Source: an uncultured Streptococcus sp.
GTDB taxonomy: Bacteria; Bacillota; Bacilli; Lactobacillales; Streptococcaceae
Direction of reading: 5' to 3'
Length of the DNA stretch: 64,000 bases
Assembly: GCF_905372115.1 (NCBI RefSeq)
Contig: NZ_CAJPNR010000002.1
Span: 62,001 to 126,000 of the forward strand
The translations under genes were made by a program, and so were the position numbers. Of the stretch, positions 16,026-24,869 are shown in pieces (the stretch's first letter is position 1; each line of letters starts with the position of its first letter). Under the pieces are notes generated by a model that saw nothing but the letters and a program-made list of their open reading frames with translations, was not told where the DNA came from and did no database searches.

Positions 16026-16745
16026 ATGATTACGATTAAAGATTTGACTGTCAGCTATCAGGATACGCTGGCTCTTGAGCCCCTTTCATTAACCATTAAG
16101 GAGCCAACCATTACTGGGATTATCGGTCCTAACGGAGCCGGAAAATCCACCCTGCTCAAGGGCATGCTAGGGATTATTGACCACCAAGGCCAGACTCTGC
16201 TGGATCAAAAGCCACTGCAGAACTCTCTCCAGCGGGTTGCCTATGTAGAGCAAAAGATCAATATTGATTATCATTTTCCTATCAAAGTCAAAGAGTGTGT
16301 CTCTTTGGGACTTTACCCTCAGCTCAAGCTTTTTCAGGGGCTAAAGAATTCCCATTGGAAAAAGGTGGCTGAGGCATTGAAAATTGTCGGTTTAGAAGAC
16401 TTGGCAGAGCGCCAGATTAGCCAGCTATCTGGCGGCCAATTCCAGCGGGTCTTGATTGCTCGCTGCTTGGTTCAAGAGGCGGATTGTATCTTTTTGGACG
16501 AGCCTTTCGTCGGGATTGACTCTGTCAGTGAAGAGATTATCATGTCTACCCTGCGCAGTCTCAAAGCCGCAGGCAAGATTATCCTGATTGTCCATCATGA
16601 CTTGAGCAAGGTTGTTGATTATTTCGACCAAGTTATCCTGCTCAATCGTAAGCTGATTGCCTTTGGTCCTACCGAGACCAGCTTTACCAAGGACAATATG
16701 AAAAAGACTTACGGCTCCCAGCTCTTTATGAATGGAGGTGCCTAG
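16026..16745 (+). CDS. ssaA: manganese ABC transporter, ATP-binding protein
   Basis: 240 residues. Walker A GPNGAGKST (34-42), signature LSGGQFQR, Walker B CIFLDEP and the switch histidine in LIVHHDL are all present. It powers Mn(II), and probably Fe, import with the two genes that follow. The start uses GGAGGTG six bases upstream; an in-frame ATG at 15996 lies inside the promoter and is rejected. First gene of the operon. Confidence 0.88.
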   Translation: MITIKDLTVSYQDTLALEPLSLTIKEPTITGIIGPNGAGKSTLLKGMLGIIDHQGQTLLDQKPLQNSLQRVAYVEQKINIDYHFPIKVKECVSLGLYPQLKLFQGLKNSHWKKVAEALKIVGLEDLAERQISQLSGGQFQRVLIARCLVQEADCIFLDEPFVGIDSVSEEIIMSTLRSLKAAGKIILIVHHDLSKVVDYFDQVILLNRKLIAFGPTETSFTKDNMKKTYGSQLFMNGGA

Positions 16746-16746
16746 A

Positions 16747-17595
16747 ATGATTTTAGAATTTTTCCAAGGGCTGCGGGACTTTCACTTCCTGCAAAATGCC
16801 CTCATCACAGCCATCGTCATTGGGATTGTTGCTGGGGCTGTCGGCTGCTTTATCATTCTGCGCGGCATGTCGCTCATGGGGGATGCTATCTCTCATGCGG
16901 TTCTGCCCGGTGTGGCCCTGTCCTACATTTTAGGGATTAATTTCTTTATCGGAGCCATCACCTTCGGACTTTTGGCCTCGATTATTATCACCTACATCAA
17001 GGGCAACTCCATTATCAAAAGCGATACGGCCATTGGGATTACCTTTTCTTCCTTCCTAGCTCTAGGTGTGATTCTGATCGGCGTTGCCAATAGCTCCACC
17101 GACCTCTTTCATATTCTCTTCGGGAATATCTTGGCTGTGCAGGATATTGATATGTGGATTAGTATCGGAGTCGGAATAGCTGTGCTCTTAATCATCACCC
17201 TCTTTTTCAAACAGCTATTGATTACTTCCTTTGACCCCTTGCTGGCTCAAGCAATGGGCATGCCGGTCAGCTTCTACCACTATCTGCTGATGATTCTCTT
17301 GACCTTGGTCTCTGTGACAGCTATGCAGAGCGTGGGAACCATTCTGATTGTCGCTCTCTTGATAACGCCGGCAGCAACGGCCTACCTCTATGCCAATAGT
17401 TTGAAAACCATGATTCTGCTGTCCTCGGGTTTGGGAGCTCTGGCTTCTGTGCTGGGACTCTTTATCGGCTATAGCTTTAATGTCGCTGCAGGATCCAGCA
17501 TTGTCCTGACCTCGGCCCTCATCTTTCTCATCTCTTTCTTTATTGCCCCTAAGCAACGCTATTTAAAACTTAAAAACCAACCTAAACTAAAATAA
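16747..17595 (+). CDS. ssaC: manganese ABC transporter, permease
   Basis: 282 residues with eight or so membrane segments, ABC-3 family. The conserved GDAISHAVLPGVAL segment contacts the ATPase. The ATG is one base after the ATPase stop codon and uses a GGAGGTG that lies inside the end of that gene, so the two are translationally linked. An ATG at 16732 overlaps this ribosome site and is not used. Confidence 0.88.
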   Translation: MILEFFQGLRDFHFLQNALITAIVIGIVAGAVGCFIILRGMSLMGDAISHAVLPGVALSYILGINFFIGAITFGLLASIIITYIKGNSIIKSDTAIGITFSSFLALGVILIGVANSSTDLFHILFGNILAVQDIDMWISIGVGIAVLLIITLFFKQLLITSFDPLLAQAMGMPVSFYHYLLMILLTLVSVTAMQSVGTILIVALLITPAATAYLYANSLKTMILLSSGLGALASVLGLFIGYSFNVAAGSSIVLTSALIFLISFFIAPKQRYLKLKNQPKLK

Positions 17596-17614
17596 AATTT
17601 AATGGAGGAATCCC

Positions 17615-18544
17615 ATGAAAAAATTAGGTTTTTTATCCCTGCTTTTGCTAGCAGTCTGCACTCTCTTTGCCTGCTCCGATCAGAAGAACGCGTCCAGTGA
17701 CTCGTCCAAGCTCAAGGTTGTTGCGACCAACTCAATTATCGCTGATATTACCAAAAATATAGCTGGCGATAAGATTGATCTGCACAGCATTGTACCAGTC
17801 GGCAAAGATCCCCATGAATATGAGCCCCTGCCTGAAGATGTCAAAAAGACTTCTCAAGCGGATCTCATCTTCTACAACGGTATCAATCTGGAAACTGGCG
17901 GTAATGCTTGGTTTACCAAGTTGGTCAAAAATGCCAATAAGGAAGAAAACAAGGACTACTATGCTGTCAGCGATGGCGTTGACGTCATTTACCTTGAAGG
18001 TCAAAGTGAAAAGGGTAAGGAAGACCCCCATGCTTGGCTCAACTTGGAAAACGGCATCATCTATGCGCAAAATATTGCTAAGCGTTTGATTGAAAAAGAC
18101 CCTGACAATAAGGCCACTTACGAGAAAAATCTCAAAGCTTATGTGGAAAAACTGACCTCTTTGGATAAGGAAGCCAAAGAGAAATTCAACAACATCCCTG
18201 AAGAAAAGAAAATGATTGTGACCAGTGAAGGCTGCTTCAAGTACTTCTCTAAAGCCTACAATGTGCCATCAGCCTATATCTGGGAAATCAACACTGAAGA
18301 AGAAGGGACTCCAGACCAAATCAAAAGCTTGCTTGAAAAACTACGCAAGACCAAAGTGCCGTCTCTCTTTGTCGAATCAAGTGTGGACGACCGTCCGATG
18401 AAGACTGTTTCTAAAGACACTAACATCCCAATCCACGCTAAAATCTTCACAGACTCAATCGCTGAAAAGGGAGAAGAAGGAGACAGCTACTACAGCATGA
18501 TGAAATACAATCTGGATAAAATTTCTGAAGGATTGGCCAAATAA
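17615..18544 (+). CDS. ssaB: manganese-binding lipoprotein (LraI/PsaA family)
   Basis: 309 residues, exactly the length of PsaA/SsaB/ScaA. Lipobox LFAC with the lipidated C20. The four metal ligands are in their family positions: H67, H139, E205 and D280. It captures Mn(II) outside the membrane and passes it to the permease. In S. sanguinis this protein is needed for endocarditis virulence and oxidative-stress tolerance. GGAGG precedes the start, and a terminator follows before tpx. Confidence 0.92.
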   Translation: MKKLGFLSLLLLAVCTLFACSDQKNASSDSSKLKVVATNSIIADITKNIAGDKIDLHSIVPVGKDPHEYEPLPEDVKKTSQADLIFYNGINLETGGNAWFTKLVKNANKEENKDYYAVSDGVDVIYLEGQSEKGKEDPHAWLNLENGIIYAQNIAKRLIEKDPDNKATYEKNLKAYVEKLTSLDKEAKEKFNNIPEEKKMIVTSEGCFKYFSKAYNVPSAYIWEINTEEEGTPDQIKSLLEKLRKTKVPSLFVESSVDDRPMKTVSKDTNIPIHAKIFTDSIAEKGEEGDSYYSMMKYNLDKISEGLAK

Positions 18545-18551
18545 CGATAAA

Positions 18552-18585
18552 AGGTTAGGAAGACAAAATCCTAACCTCTTTATTT
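18552..18585 (+). terminator. terminator of the manganese operon
   Basis: AGGTTAGGA and TCCTAACCT form a perfect 9-bp stem followed by a T-rich tail. Confidence 0.75.
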
Positions 18586-18695
18586 TTGGAGAAGGAGCTT
18601 CACATGGAGTCTCTCTCAAATTTCCGGTCAAATTATTCGAAAAAAATCACTATTCGCTGTACAATGAAGCTATCAAACATGAATGGAGACTTCCT

Positions 18696-19187
18696 ATGAC
18701 AACTTTTCTCGGAAACCCTGTAACCTTTACTGGAAAGCAACTGCAAGTCGGCGACACTGCCCACGATTTTAGCTTGACAGCAACTGATCTTTCAAAGAAA
18801 ACTCTGGCTGACTTTGCTGGCAAAAAGAAAGTCCTGAGCATCATCCCATCTATCGATACTGGTGTCTGCTCAACTCAGACCCGCCGTTTCAACCAAGAAC
18901 TCTCTGACTTAGATAATACCGTTGTTATCACGGTTTCAGTTGACTTGCCTTTTGCTCAAGGCAAGTGGTGTGCTGCTGAAGGCATTGAGAATGCTGTCAT
19001 GCTCTCTGACTACTTCGATCATTCTTTCGGCCGTGACTATGCTGTCCTCATCAATGAATGGCACCTTTTGGCTCGCGCAGTTCTTGTCTTGGACGAAAAC
19101 AACACTGTGACCTACGCTGAATATGTTGACAATATCAATACCGAGCCTGACTTCGAAGCAGCTATCGCCGCAGTTAAGAGCTTGTAA
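18696..19187 (+). CDS. tpx: thiol peroxidase
   Basis: 163 residues. Peroxidatic C58 in DTGVCSTQTRRF and resolving C92 (GKWCAAEG) mark the atypical two-Cys Tpx family. It reduces hydrogen and alkyl peroxides using thioredoxin. Placement right after the Mn transporter genes is conserved in streptococci and fits shared protection from oxidative stress. A TACAAT -10 candidate (18660-18665) lies upstream, so it can be expressed separately. Confidence 0.9.
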   Translation: MTTFLGNPVTFTGKQLQVGDTAHDFSLTATDLSKKTLADFAGKKKVLSIIPSIDTGVCSTQTRRFNQELSDLDNTVVITVSVDLPFAQGKWCAAEGIENAVMLSDYFDHSFGRDYAVLINEWHLLARAVLVLDENNTVTYAEYVDNINTEPDFEAAIAAVKSL

Positions 19188-19194
19188 GAGATAA

Positions 19195-19224
19195 AAATAC
19201 GGATTTGCTAGTCCGTATTTTTTT
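19195..19224 (+). terminator. terminator of tpx
   Basis: AAATACGGA and TCCGTATTT, then a T run. It overlaps the 3' end of the convergent gene. Confidence 0.75.
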
Positions 19225-20305
19225 GTGCGAAAAACTTCTGCCAAAACTGACGGAACCAAGCCCATGAACGCAAGAGAAAGGATGGTCGATCCAGCAATTT
19301 CTTGAACCGAGCAATCTCTGCCTTTACCTGTTTATAAGCACTCCGCCCCTTTCGAGCATAAGGGCTCTTAGCTGAACGATAGCCCAGCGGACCACGATTA
19401 TTCTGAGGTGATTTGAACTTGCGGCCGCCATTTTCAATGACAAGCCTGCGAAAGCGAGGATCCCAGACTGGAGGCGTTTTGACATCGTAGCGGGTATGAG
19501 AAGCCTGATTACCCGGCCGGTTATGCTCACCGTAGTTAAAGCTGGCGCCATTCACAATACCATTTTGGCTAGCCCCCTCTGGATCGATAATATTGAGAAA
19601 ACGACCTGTCTGATCCAAAATAAACTCTGTATGAAAATCAATCAGGATTTTTATATTGGCCTGACTTGCTTGACCATCCGGATAGATAGCTTGACTAGAC
19701 ATCTTATCAATATAGGCTTTATTATGCAAGCGAGAGGATTCTTGAAAGTTATAAGGCAGCGCTGGAAAAGCCTTTAGATAGGAGGCCAAGGCTTCTGCAT
19801 CTGTCATACCAATCTGACGGTAGTGATCTCTGACCCACTGGGCCTGCTGGCAGGAAATGACATAGCGAAACTGATGTAGCTGCCTTTTGAGCTTTTGATT
19901 GCCATCCCTTTGGCTGAAATCATCTGCCGGGAAAGCCTGTCGTAAGGTGCTTGAAAAAATCTGCCAAAAGCCATCATGTGGTGTTAGGTTTGGAGCAATC
20001 CGAGCCAGCAAAAAATCCGTCTCTGCCTTGTTTCCACTCAACTCCTCAGGCATATTAACAAGATTCATAGCCAAAACCAGCAACTCCTGAGCTCCTAACC
20101 TGCTGATCTGAGCCTGCTCAGCCTGCCAGAGCTCTTGAAAGAAAGGACTGCCAAAAAGCTGAGCCTCCTGCAGGTAATCTCCTTCTTCTGGCACTTTTTT
20201 CCCTTGCTCACCAATCTCTTCAAAAACTCGTTCCAGCGCTGTTTGAGACCAACCGATTGATTGCAATTGCTGAAAGAGATGTTCTTTCCCTTCTTTCGGA
20301 CACAT
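19208..20305 (-). CDS. DUF3114-type protein
   Basis: 365 residues, soluble, with no signal peptide. It is rich in Gln and aromatic residues with a basic C-terminal third. It resembles the streptococcal DUF3114 family, whose function is unknown. The segment IKILIDFHTEFILDQTGRFL suggests an alpha/beta core. AAAGGAGGGG precedes the ATG. It converges on tpx and lies downstream of the Bsp-repeat gene, from which it is separated by a terminator. Confidence 0.55.
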   Translation of the reverse strand: MCPKEGKEHLFQQLQSIGWSQTALERVFEEIGEQGKKVPEEGDYLQEAQLFGSPFFQELWQAEQAQISRLGAQELLVLAMNLVNMPEELSGNKAETDFLLARIAPNLTPHDGFWQIFSSTLRQAFPADDFSQRDGNQKLKRQLHQFRYVISCQQAQWVRDHYRQIGMTDAEALASYLKAFPALPYNFQESSRLHNKAYIDKMSSQAIYPDGQASQANIKILIDFHTEFILDQTGRFLNIIDPEGASQNGIVNGASFNYGEHNRPGNQASHTRYDVKTPPVWDPRFRRLVIENGGRKFKSPQNNRGPLGYRSAKSPYARKGRSAYKQVKAEIARFKKLLDRPSFLLRSWAWFRQFWQKFFAQKNTD

Positions 20306-20343
20306 GGCTCCCCTCCTTTCTTTTTTCTATTATACCTACATAG

Positions 20344-20373
20344 AAAACCGCCCGTCAAGCAACGAGCGGTCTT
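20344..20373 (-). terminator. terminator of the Bsp-repeat/C39 gene
   Basis: ACCGC-CGT and ACG-GCGGT arms with a TTTTC tail on the minus strand, just after the gene. Confidence 0.65.
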
Positions 20374-20389
20374 CTTATTCACGAATTTC

Positions 20390-22963
20390 TTATCCTTTGA
20401 TGGCAATAAAGGGGGAACCTTCTGTATTATCCGTCGGATCGACACTCTTGACCCCAAAGAGATAGTCTACTGGATACCAGCCATTATTAGCTGCATTATA
20501 AGGGTCACGGACATAGGTTTTTCCATTGTCATAGCCTTTAAGAACTAGCTCATGGGTGACTGGATAATGGGCAAAGATGCTAGTACCAACGGCACCTAGG
20601 ACATGATGCCCCTGCGAAAGCACTTCTTTGACTGCAGAAGCTGTAAACAGGGTCTCAGTCGTCAGATCCCAGTGCTGGGCAGCTCGGACTATACCACGGC
20701 TGCTGGTGCCAAATCCATCTTTATTAAATTCATTGGTATGGTTATATAGGTAATCCGCAACAGTTGTCGGAAGCACTTCTGTCCCAGTAATCCCAGAAAT
20801 AACCATGGCTAGCGTTGTCGGCACGCATCCTGTCGCATCCATGCTGTAAGGACCATACTTCCTGCCGCCCCAGCGACCATCACGCTGTGAGTAGTATGGA
20901 GTATTGTAAACTGCTATGGAGACCTGGGTCATAGTAGCATCAACAGCGATGAGCTGACCATTGTCCTGCTTATAGTAAAGATGAATCTTGTACTCGCCGG
21001 TAGAAAGCTTATGGTCACTAGCTCGGACCGTGATCTTATAGGTGCCATTTGCCTGCTTTTGGGCCAAATACCACTTGACATCATCCTGATCCTTATCTGT
21101 GGACCAAGTTGGCAGATATACTGCTTGAATTCCGCCTGGATTGGAGACATTTGTCACAACTACATCAAAAGTTCCTGTTCGAGCATTATTGTTTTGGATA
21201 TTGATTTTTCCAGTCGCACGGATGTTTTCAGGTGCTACAGAAACCATCAGCTTCTCGCCACCTGCACCTTGCATCTGGCCATCCTCGTTCAGATAGTAAA
21301 GATGAACCTTGTACTCACCTACTGAAAACTTATGATCCTGAGCTCGGACATGTTTTTTGTAGGTACCGTCAGCTTGGCGCTCAGCGATGTACCACTGCAC
21401 ATCGTCTTGGTCATCCTTGCTGGACCATGTCGGCAGGTAGACCGCCTTCAGGCCATCCGGTGCGACAATATCTGACACGACAATATCAAATTCGCCTGTC
21501 TGCGGATTGTTGTTCTGAATGGTGATTTTTCCCTGTGGCTGTGCGCGAGTAACTACCGTCTTAGCCGAACCTGCACCCTGCAGCTGTCCTGCATCATTCA
21601 CGAAATAGAGATGAACATTATACTCGCCCAAGGAGTTCTTGTGGTCGCGGTAGCTGACGTGTTTGAAATAGGTCCCATCGGCGCGTCTTTCGGCTGTATA
21701 CCACTGAACATCGTCTTGGTCGTTATTGGTGGACCAAGTTGGAAGACTAACAGACTTCAGACCATCTGGGGCGACGATATCTGACACGACAATATCAAAT
21801 TCACCTGTCTGCGGATTGTTGTTCTGAATGGTGATTTTACCCTGTGGCTGGGCGCGAGTAACCTCTGTCTTAGCCGAACCTGCACCCTGCAGCTGGCCTG
21901 CATCATTCACAAAATAAAGGTGGACATTGTACTCGCCCAAGGAGTTCTTGTGGTTGCGGTGGCTGACATGTTTGAAATAGGTCCCATCAGCACGTCTTTC
22001 GGCCGTGTACCACTGCACGTCGTCTTGGTCGTTAACAGCTGACCAAGTCGGTAGGTAGACCGCCTTCAGGCCATCCGGGGCAACAATATCAGAAACGACT
22101 ATATCAAATTCACCTGTCTGCGGATTGTTGTTCTGAATGGTGATTTTACCCTGTGGCTGGGCGCGAGTAACCTCTGTCTTAGCCGAACCTGCACCCTGCA
22201 GCTGGCCTGCATCATTCACAAAATAGAGGTGAACATTGTACTCGCCCAAGGAGTTCTTATGATTGCGGTAGCTGACATGCTTGAAATAGGTCCCATCGGC
22301 CCGCCGTTCAGCGGTGTACCACTGCACATCGTCCTGGTCATCCTTGCTGGACCAAGTCGGTAGGTAGACCGCCTTCAGGCCATCCGGTGCGACAATATCG
22401 GACACGACAATATCAAATTCACCTGTCTGTGAATTGTTGTTCTGAATGGTAATCTTTCCTTGTGGCTTTTTGACTTCTGCTGCTGCCAAGGGGCGCTCTG
22501 TAGCAGAAGCTGCTTGCGCTGGCTGATTAGAAGCATCACTTTTTTCTGAGTTCTCAGCTACAGCAGGTTGATTCTCTGTAGAAGCTACAGTATCACTTTT
22601 CGGCCGGGCATTTTCTACAGGATCAGAAGAAGTAAACTGAGCACTGATACCGGAAGACGTAGATACCTGACCAGCGTCAGGACTAACAGCCTCCGGTGCT
22701 GGTGCAGCCTTATCCATGCTTGACAGACTGGTTTCTGTTACAGTTGGAGTTGCAGCTGTGCTTGCTTGGTTCTCCACAGCCTGGCTGACAGCGACACTGT
22801 CAGCTGTCTGACTAGGTGCTAGCTGATCTGCCTGAACCGCTCCACTTCCAAGAAAGGCCAGACCAGTCGCAATCGCTACAGAGACTGCTCCCAGACTGCA
22901 TTTGCGGATGCCAAAACGAATAAACTTCTCTGCTCGAGACGCCATCATTCGTCTTTTTTTCAT
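20390..22963 (-). CDS. secreted Bsp-repeat protein with C-terminal C39-like cysteine peptidase domain
   Basis: 857 residues. A YSIRK-like signal (IRFGIRKCSLGAVSVAI) and an Ala/Thr/Pro-rich linker lead into five tandem repeats of about 103 residues (GBS Bsp-like). The C-terminal domain (about 150 residues) has a papain-like triad: Cys in DATGCVPTTLAMV, His in THELVLKGYDNG and Asp in VRDPYN. There is no LPXTG, so it is probably released or bound to the wall through the repeats. It may act in cell-wall or peptide cleavage. AAAAGGAG supports the ATG at 22963; an upstream extension to 22999 is rejected. Confidence 0.8.
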   Translation of the reverse strand: MKKRRMMASRAEKFIRFGIRKCSLGAVSVAIATGLAFLGSGAVQADQLAPSQTADSVAVSQAVENQASTAATPTVTETSLSSMDKAAPAPEAVSPDAGQVSTSSGISAQFTSSDPVENARPKSDTVASTENQPAVAENSEKSDASNQPAQAASATERPLAAAEVKKPQGKITIQNNNSQTGEFDIVVSDIVAPDGLKAVYLPTWSSKDDQDDVQWYTAERRADGTYFKHVSYRNHKNSLGEYNVHLYFVNDAGQLQGAGSAKTEVTRAQPQGKITIQNNNPQTGEFDIVVSDIVAPDGLKAVYLPTWSAVNDQDDVQWYTAERRADGTYFKHVSHRNHKNSLGEYNVHLYFVNDAGQLQGAGSAKTEVTRAQPQGKITIQNNNPQTGEFDIVVSDIVAPDGLKSVSLPTWSTNNDQDDVQWYTAERRADGTYFKHVSYRDHKNSLGEYNVHLYFVNDAGQLQGAGSAKTVVTRAQPQGKITIQNNNPQTGEFDIVVSDIVAPDGLKAVYLPTWSSKDDQDDVQWYIAERQADGTYKKHVRAQDHKFSVGEYKVHLYYLNEDGQMQGAGGEKLMVSVAPENIRATGKINIQNNNARTGTFDVVVTNVSNPGGIQAVYLPTWSTDKDQDDVKWYLAQKQANGTYKITVRASDHKLSTGEYKIHLYYKQDNGQLIAVDATMTQVSIAVYNTPYYSQRDGRWGGRKYGPYSMDATGCVPTTLAMVISGITGTEVLPTTVADYLYNHTNEFNKDGFGTSSRGIVRAAQHWDLTTETLFTASAVKEVLSQGHHVLGAVGTSIFAHYPVTHELVLKGYDNGKTYVRDPYNAANNGWYPVDYLFGVKSVDPTDNTEGSPFIAIKG
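20905..22459 (-). repeat. five tandem Bsp-like repeats inside the C39 protein gene
   Basis: Repeat units begin near 22459, 22150, 21841, 21532 and 21211. The first four have a 309-bp period and are nearly identical at protein level (each starts GKITIQNNN and contains LPTWS and QDDVQWY). The fifth is diverged and offset by 12 bp. Such arrays are prone to copy-number change by recombination. Confidence 0.85.
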
Positions 22964-22983
22964 AATAGGATTCTCCTTTTGCA

Positions 22984-23040
22984 AAAAAGTAAAAAGCAAG
23001 CCAAATTTTCTGCAAACCAGCTAAAGAATTTTTACTTTTT
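22984..23040 (-). promoter_or_regulatory. long inverted repeat in the leader of the C39 gene
   Basis: AAAAAGTAAAAA (22984-22995) and TTTTTACTTTTT (23029-23040) pair perfectly over 12 bp and would fold the 5' leader next to the ribosome site. The A/U-only stem would be weak, so it may be incidental. Confidence 0.35.
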
Positions 23041-23062
23041 ATTTTTTAAATCGTACGCTTTG

Positions 23063-23091
23063 ATTATATAATAATCGCAAAACGATTACAA
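23063..23091 (-). promoter_or_regulatory. promoter of the Bsp-repeat/C39 gene
   Basis: TTGTAA (23091-23086), 17 bp, TATAAT (23068-23063). The spacer holds the inverted repeat AATCG-N5-CGATT, a candidate operator. Confidence 0.7.
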
Positions 23092-23153
23092 GCGAATGAA
23101 GAAAATCTAAACATCAAAGAAAGGCTTAGACACTGTATTCTTGCAGCGATTTT

Positions 23154-23162
23154 TGTTATACT
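23154..23162 (+). promoter_or_regulatory. extended -10 promoter of the metalloregulator gene
   Basis: TGT then TATACT (23157-23162), about 30 bases before the start. Confidence 0.5.
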
Positions 23163-23191
23163 AATGATAGAAAGTTCAGCGAGGATGCAAG

Positions 23192-23839
23192 ATGACCCCA
23201 AATAAAGAAGACTATCTCAAGTGTATCTATGAGATTGGCAGCCGCCACAAAAAAATCACCAATAAAGAAATCGCCCAGCTCATGCAGGTTTCACCTCCGG
23301 CTGTGACGGAAATGATGAAAAAAATGCTGGCGGAAGAACTTCTGGTCAAGGATAAAAAAGCCGGCTACCTGCTGACTGATTTGGGTCTAAGGCTAGTTTC
23401 CGACCTCTACCGTAAGCACCGACTGATTGAGGTCTTTCTGGTCAACCATCTCGGCTACTCGACTGATGAAATCCATGAGGAAGCCGAAGTCCTAGAGCAC
23501 ACTGTTTCTGAGCGCTTCGTTGAGCGTCTGGATGCCATGCTCCAGCACCCCAAGACCTGTCCTCACGGAGGCACCATACCGGCCAAGGGAGAGCTTCTGG
23601 ACGAAGAAAACCAACTGACTCTGGAAGAGGCTTCTGCTCCTGGCGACTATATCATCAAACGGGTGCATGACGACTTTGACTTACTCAAATACTTGGAAAA
23701 ATACAACCTGCAAATCGGCCAAACCATCACTTTCATCCAATACGATTCTTTCGCTCAGGTCTATTTTCTTAAGACAGAAACCCAAGAAATCCAAATTAAT
23801 CCTATGATTGCCCAGCAGATTTATGTAGAAAAACTATAA
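23192..23839 (+). CDS. scaR: DtxR-family manganese-dependent regulator (ScaR/PsaR/SsaR type)
   Basis: 215 residues, the length of ScaR/SloR/PsaR. An N-terminal winged HTH (about 5-65, KITNKEIAQLMQVSPPAVTEMM), a central metal-binding and dimerisation domain with HRLIEVFL, HEEAEVLEH and CPHGG, and a C-terminal SH3-like FeoA domain are visible. It should repress the SsaACB operon about 5 kb to the left when Mn is plentiful. It has its own promoter and terminator. The symbol follows the S. gordonii name. Confidence 0.85.
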   Translation: MTPNKEDYLKCIYEIGSRHKKITNKEIAQLMQVSPPAVTEMMKKMLAEELLVKDKKAGYLLTDLGLRLVSDLYRKHRLIEVFLVNHLGYSTDEIHEEAEVLEHTVSERFVERLDAMLQHPKTCPHGGTIPAKGELLDEENQLTLEEASAPGDYIIKRVHDDFDLLKYLEKYNLQIGQTITFIQYDSFAQVYFLKTETQEIQINPMIAQQIYVEKL

Positions 23840-23842
23840 ACA

Positions 23843-23881
23843 AAACCCAGTTCAGACTTTTTAGTCTAAGCTGGGTTTTTA
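23843..23881 (+). terminator. terminator of the metalloregulator gene
   Basis: AAACCCAG and CTGGGTTT outer stem with an inner AGACT/AGTCT stem, then T residues. Confidence 0.75.
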
Positions 23882-23910
23882 TTGACAAAAATAAGATGCT
23901 AGAATATAAT
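23882..23910 (+). promoter_or_regulatory. consensus promoter of the MarR-EVE operon
   Basis: TTGACA (23882-23887), 17 bp, TATAAT (23905-23910), both perfect. TAAG-CATA-CTTA just after the -10 may be part of a MarR operator. Confidence 0.8.
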
Positions 23911-23944
23911 AAGCATACTTACAAAATATCTAGAGGGAAAGCTA

Positions 23945-24406
23945 ATGGAAAAATCTCAGTTTAACTCCATCTACAAGGATGAATACAAAAAATCAACCGG
24001 TCTGCTCTTTATCCGTGCCTACCACAAGTGGCATGGGCTGATAAAAAACAAACTGAGAACGATTGATTTGACCCATCCCCAATTTGTCGTTCTGACCACT
24101 CTTGCAGCGCTTCTGCGTCAGCAAGAATGGGTTAGTCAGACCGATATTGCCCGATTTTCTGACATGGATGTTATGACCGTATCCCAAATCATCCGCCTCT
24201 TGGTCAAGAAAGGTTTGATCATGCGGGAAGTCCATCCCAAGGACAGCCGCGCCAACATCATACTTCTAACGGATACGGGGCTGCAAAAGGTCAACCAAGC
24301 CCTTCCTCTAGTAGAAGGTATTGATCAGGCATTCTTTGGAAAATTAGAAGATAAAACAGAAATATTAAACAAACTCTTAATAGAACTGGAGGCAGAAAAT
24401 GACTAG
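23945..24406 (+). CDS. MarR-family transcriptional regulator
   Basis: 153 residues with the MarR winged helix (about 55-110: ARFSDMDVMTVSQIIRLLVKKG, then the wing EVHPKDSRANIILLT). Such proteins usually repress their own operon and respond to a small ligand or oxidant. The following EVE-domain gene overlaps it by eight bases, so the two form one unit. GAGGGAAAG precedes the ATG, and the upstream promoter has perfect consensus hexamers. Confidence 0.85.
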   Translation: MEKSQFNSIYKDEYKKSTGLLFIRAYHKWHGLIKNKLRTIDLTHPQFVVLTTLAALLRQQEWVSQTDIARFSDMDVMTVSQIIRLLVKKGLIMREVHPKDSRANIILLTDTGLQKVNQALPLVEGIDQAFFGKLEDKTEILNKLLIELEAEND

Positions 24407-24824
24407 ATTTTGGATTGGTGTCGTATCAAAAGAACATGTACTAAGAGGTGTAGAAGGTGGATTTTGCCAAGTCTGCCATGGTAAGAAAGCACCGCTGAAC
24501 CGAATGAAAAAGGGGGACTTTCTTTTGTACTACAGTCCCAAGTATCAGCTGAATGGTCAGGAAAAATTGCAGGCCTTTACAGCAATTGGCAAGATTCTAG
24601 ATGACACTGCCTACCAAGTAGAGATGTTCGAAGGCTTTGTCCCATTTCTGCGAGATGTCAGCTACTACCAGCCTGTCAAAGACTGCCCCATTGACCAGGT
24701 CCGACAACATCCTCAGTGGCGCCAATATGCTTCTCAGATAAGATACGGACATTTCGAAGTTTCGAAGGACTTCTTCCTTTATGTTTTTGAGCAAATGAAA
24801 CTAGAAAGCACTGCACATCAGTAA
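24399..24824 (+). CDS. EVE-domain protein
   Basis: 141 residues. It begins FWIGVVSKEHV and contains GDFLLYYSPK and YFxVxD-like strands typical of EVE (PUA-like) domains, which bind modified bases in DNA or RNA. It starts inside the end of the MarR gene. In other bacteria EVE domains occur in restriction, toxin and tRNA-modification settings. No partner of that kind is beside it here, so its role is open. Confidence 0.75.
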   Translation: MTRFWIGVVSKEHVLRGVEGGFCQVCHGKKAPLNRMKKGDFLLYYSPKYQLNGQEKLQAFTAIGKILDDTAYQVEMFEGFVPFLRDVSYYQPVKDCPIDQVRQHPQWRQYASQIRYGHFEVSKDFFLYVFEQMKLESTAHQ

Positions 24825-24869
24825 AAGCAGCTTCGTTTGACTTACACCTAAACCTTTACTCACCTGTCA

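Noticed and set aside
20905..22459. Repeat array considered as CRISPR
   Set aside because: The 309-bp units are coding repeats of a surface protein with no spacers.
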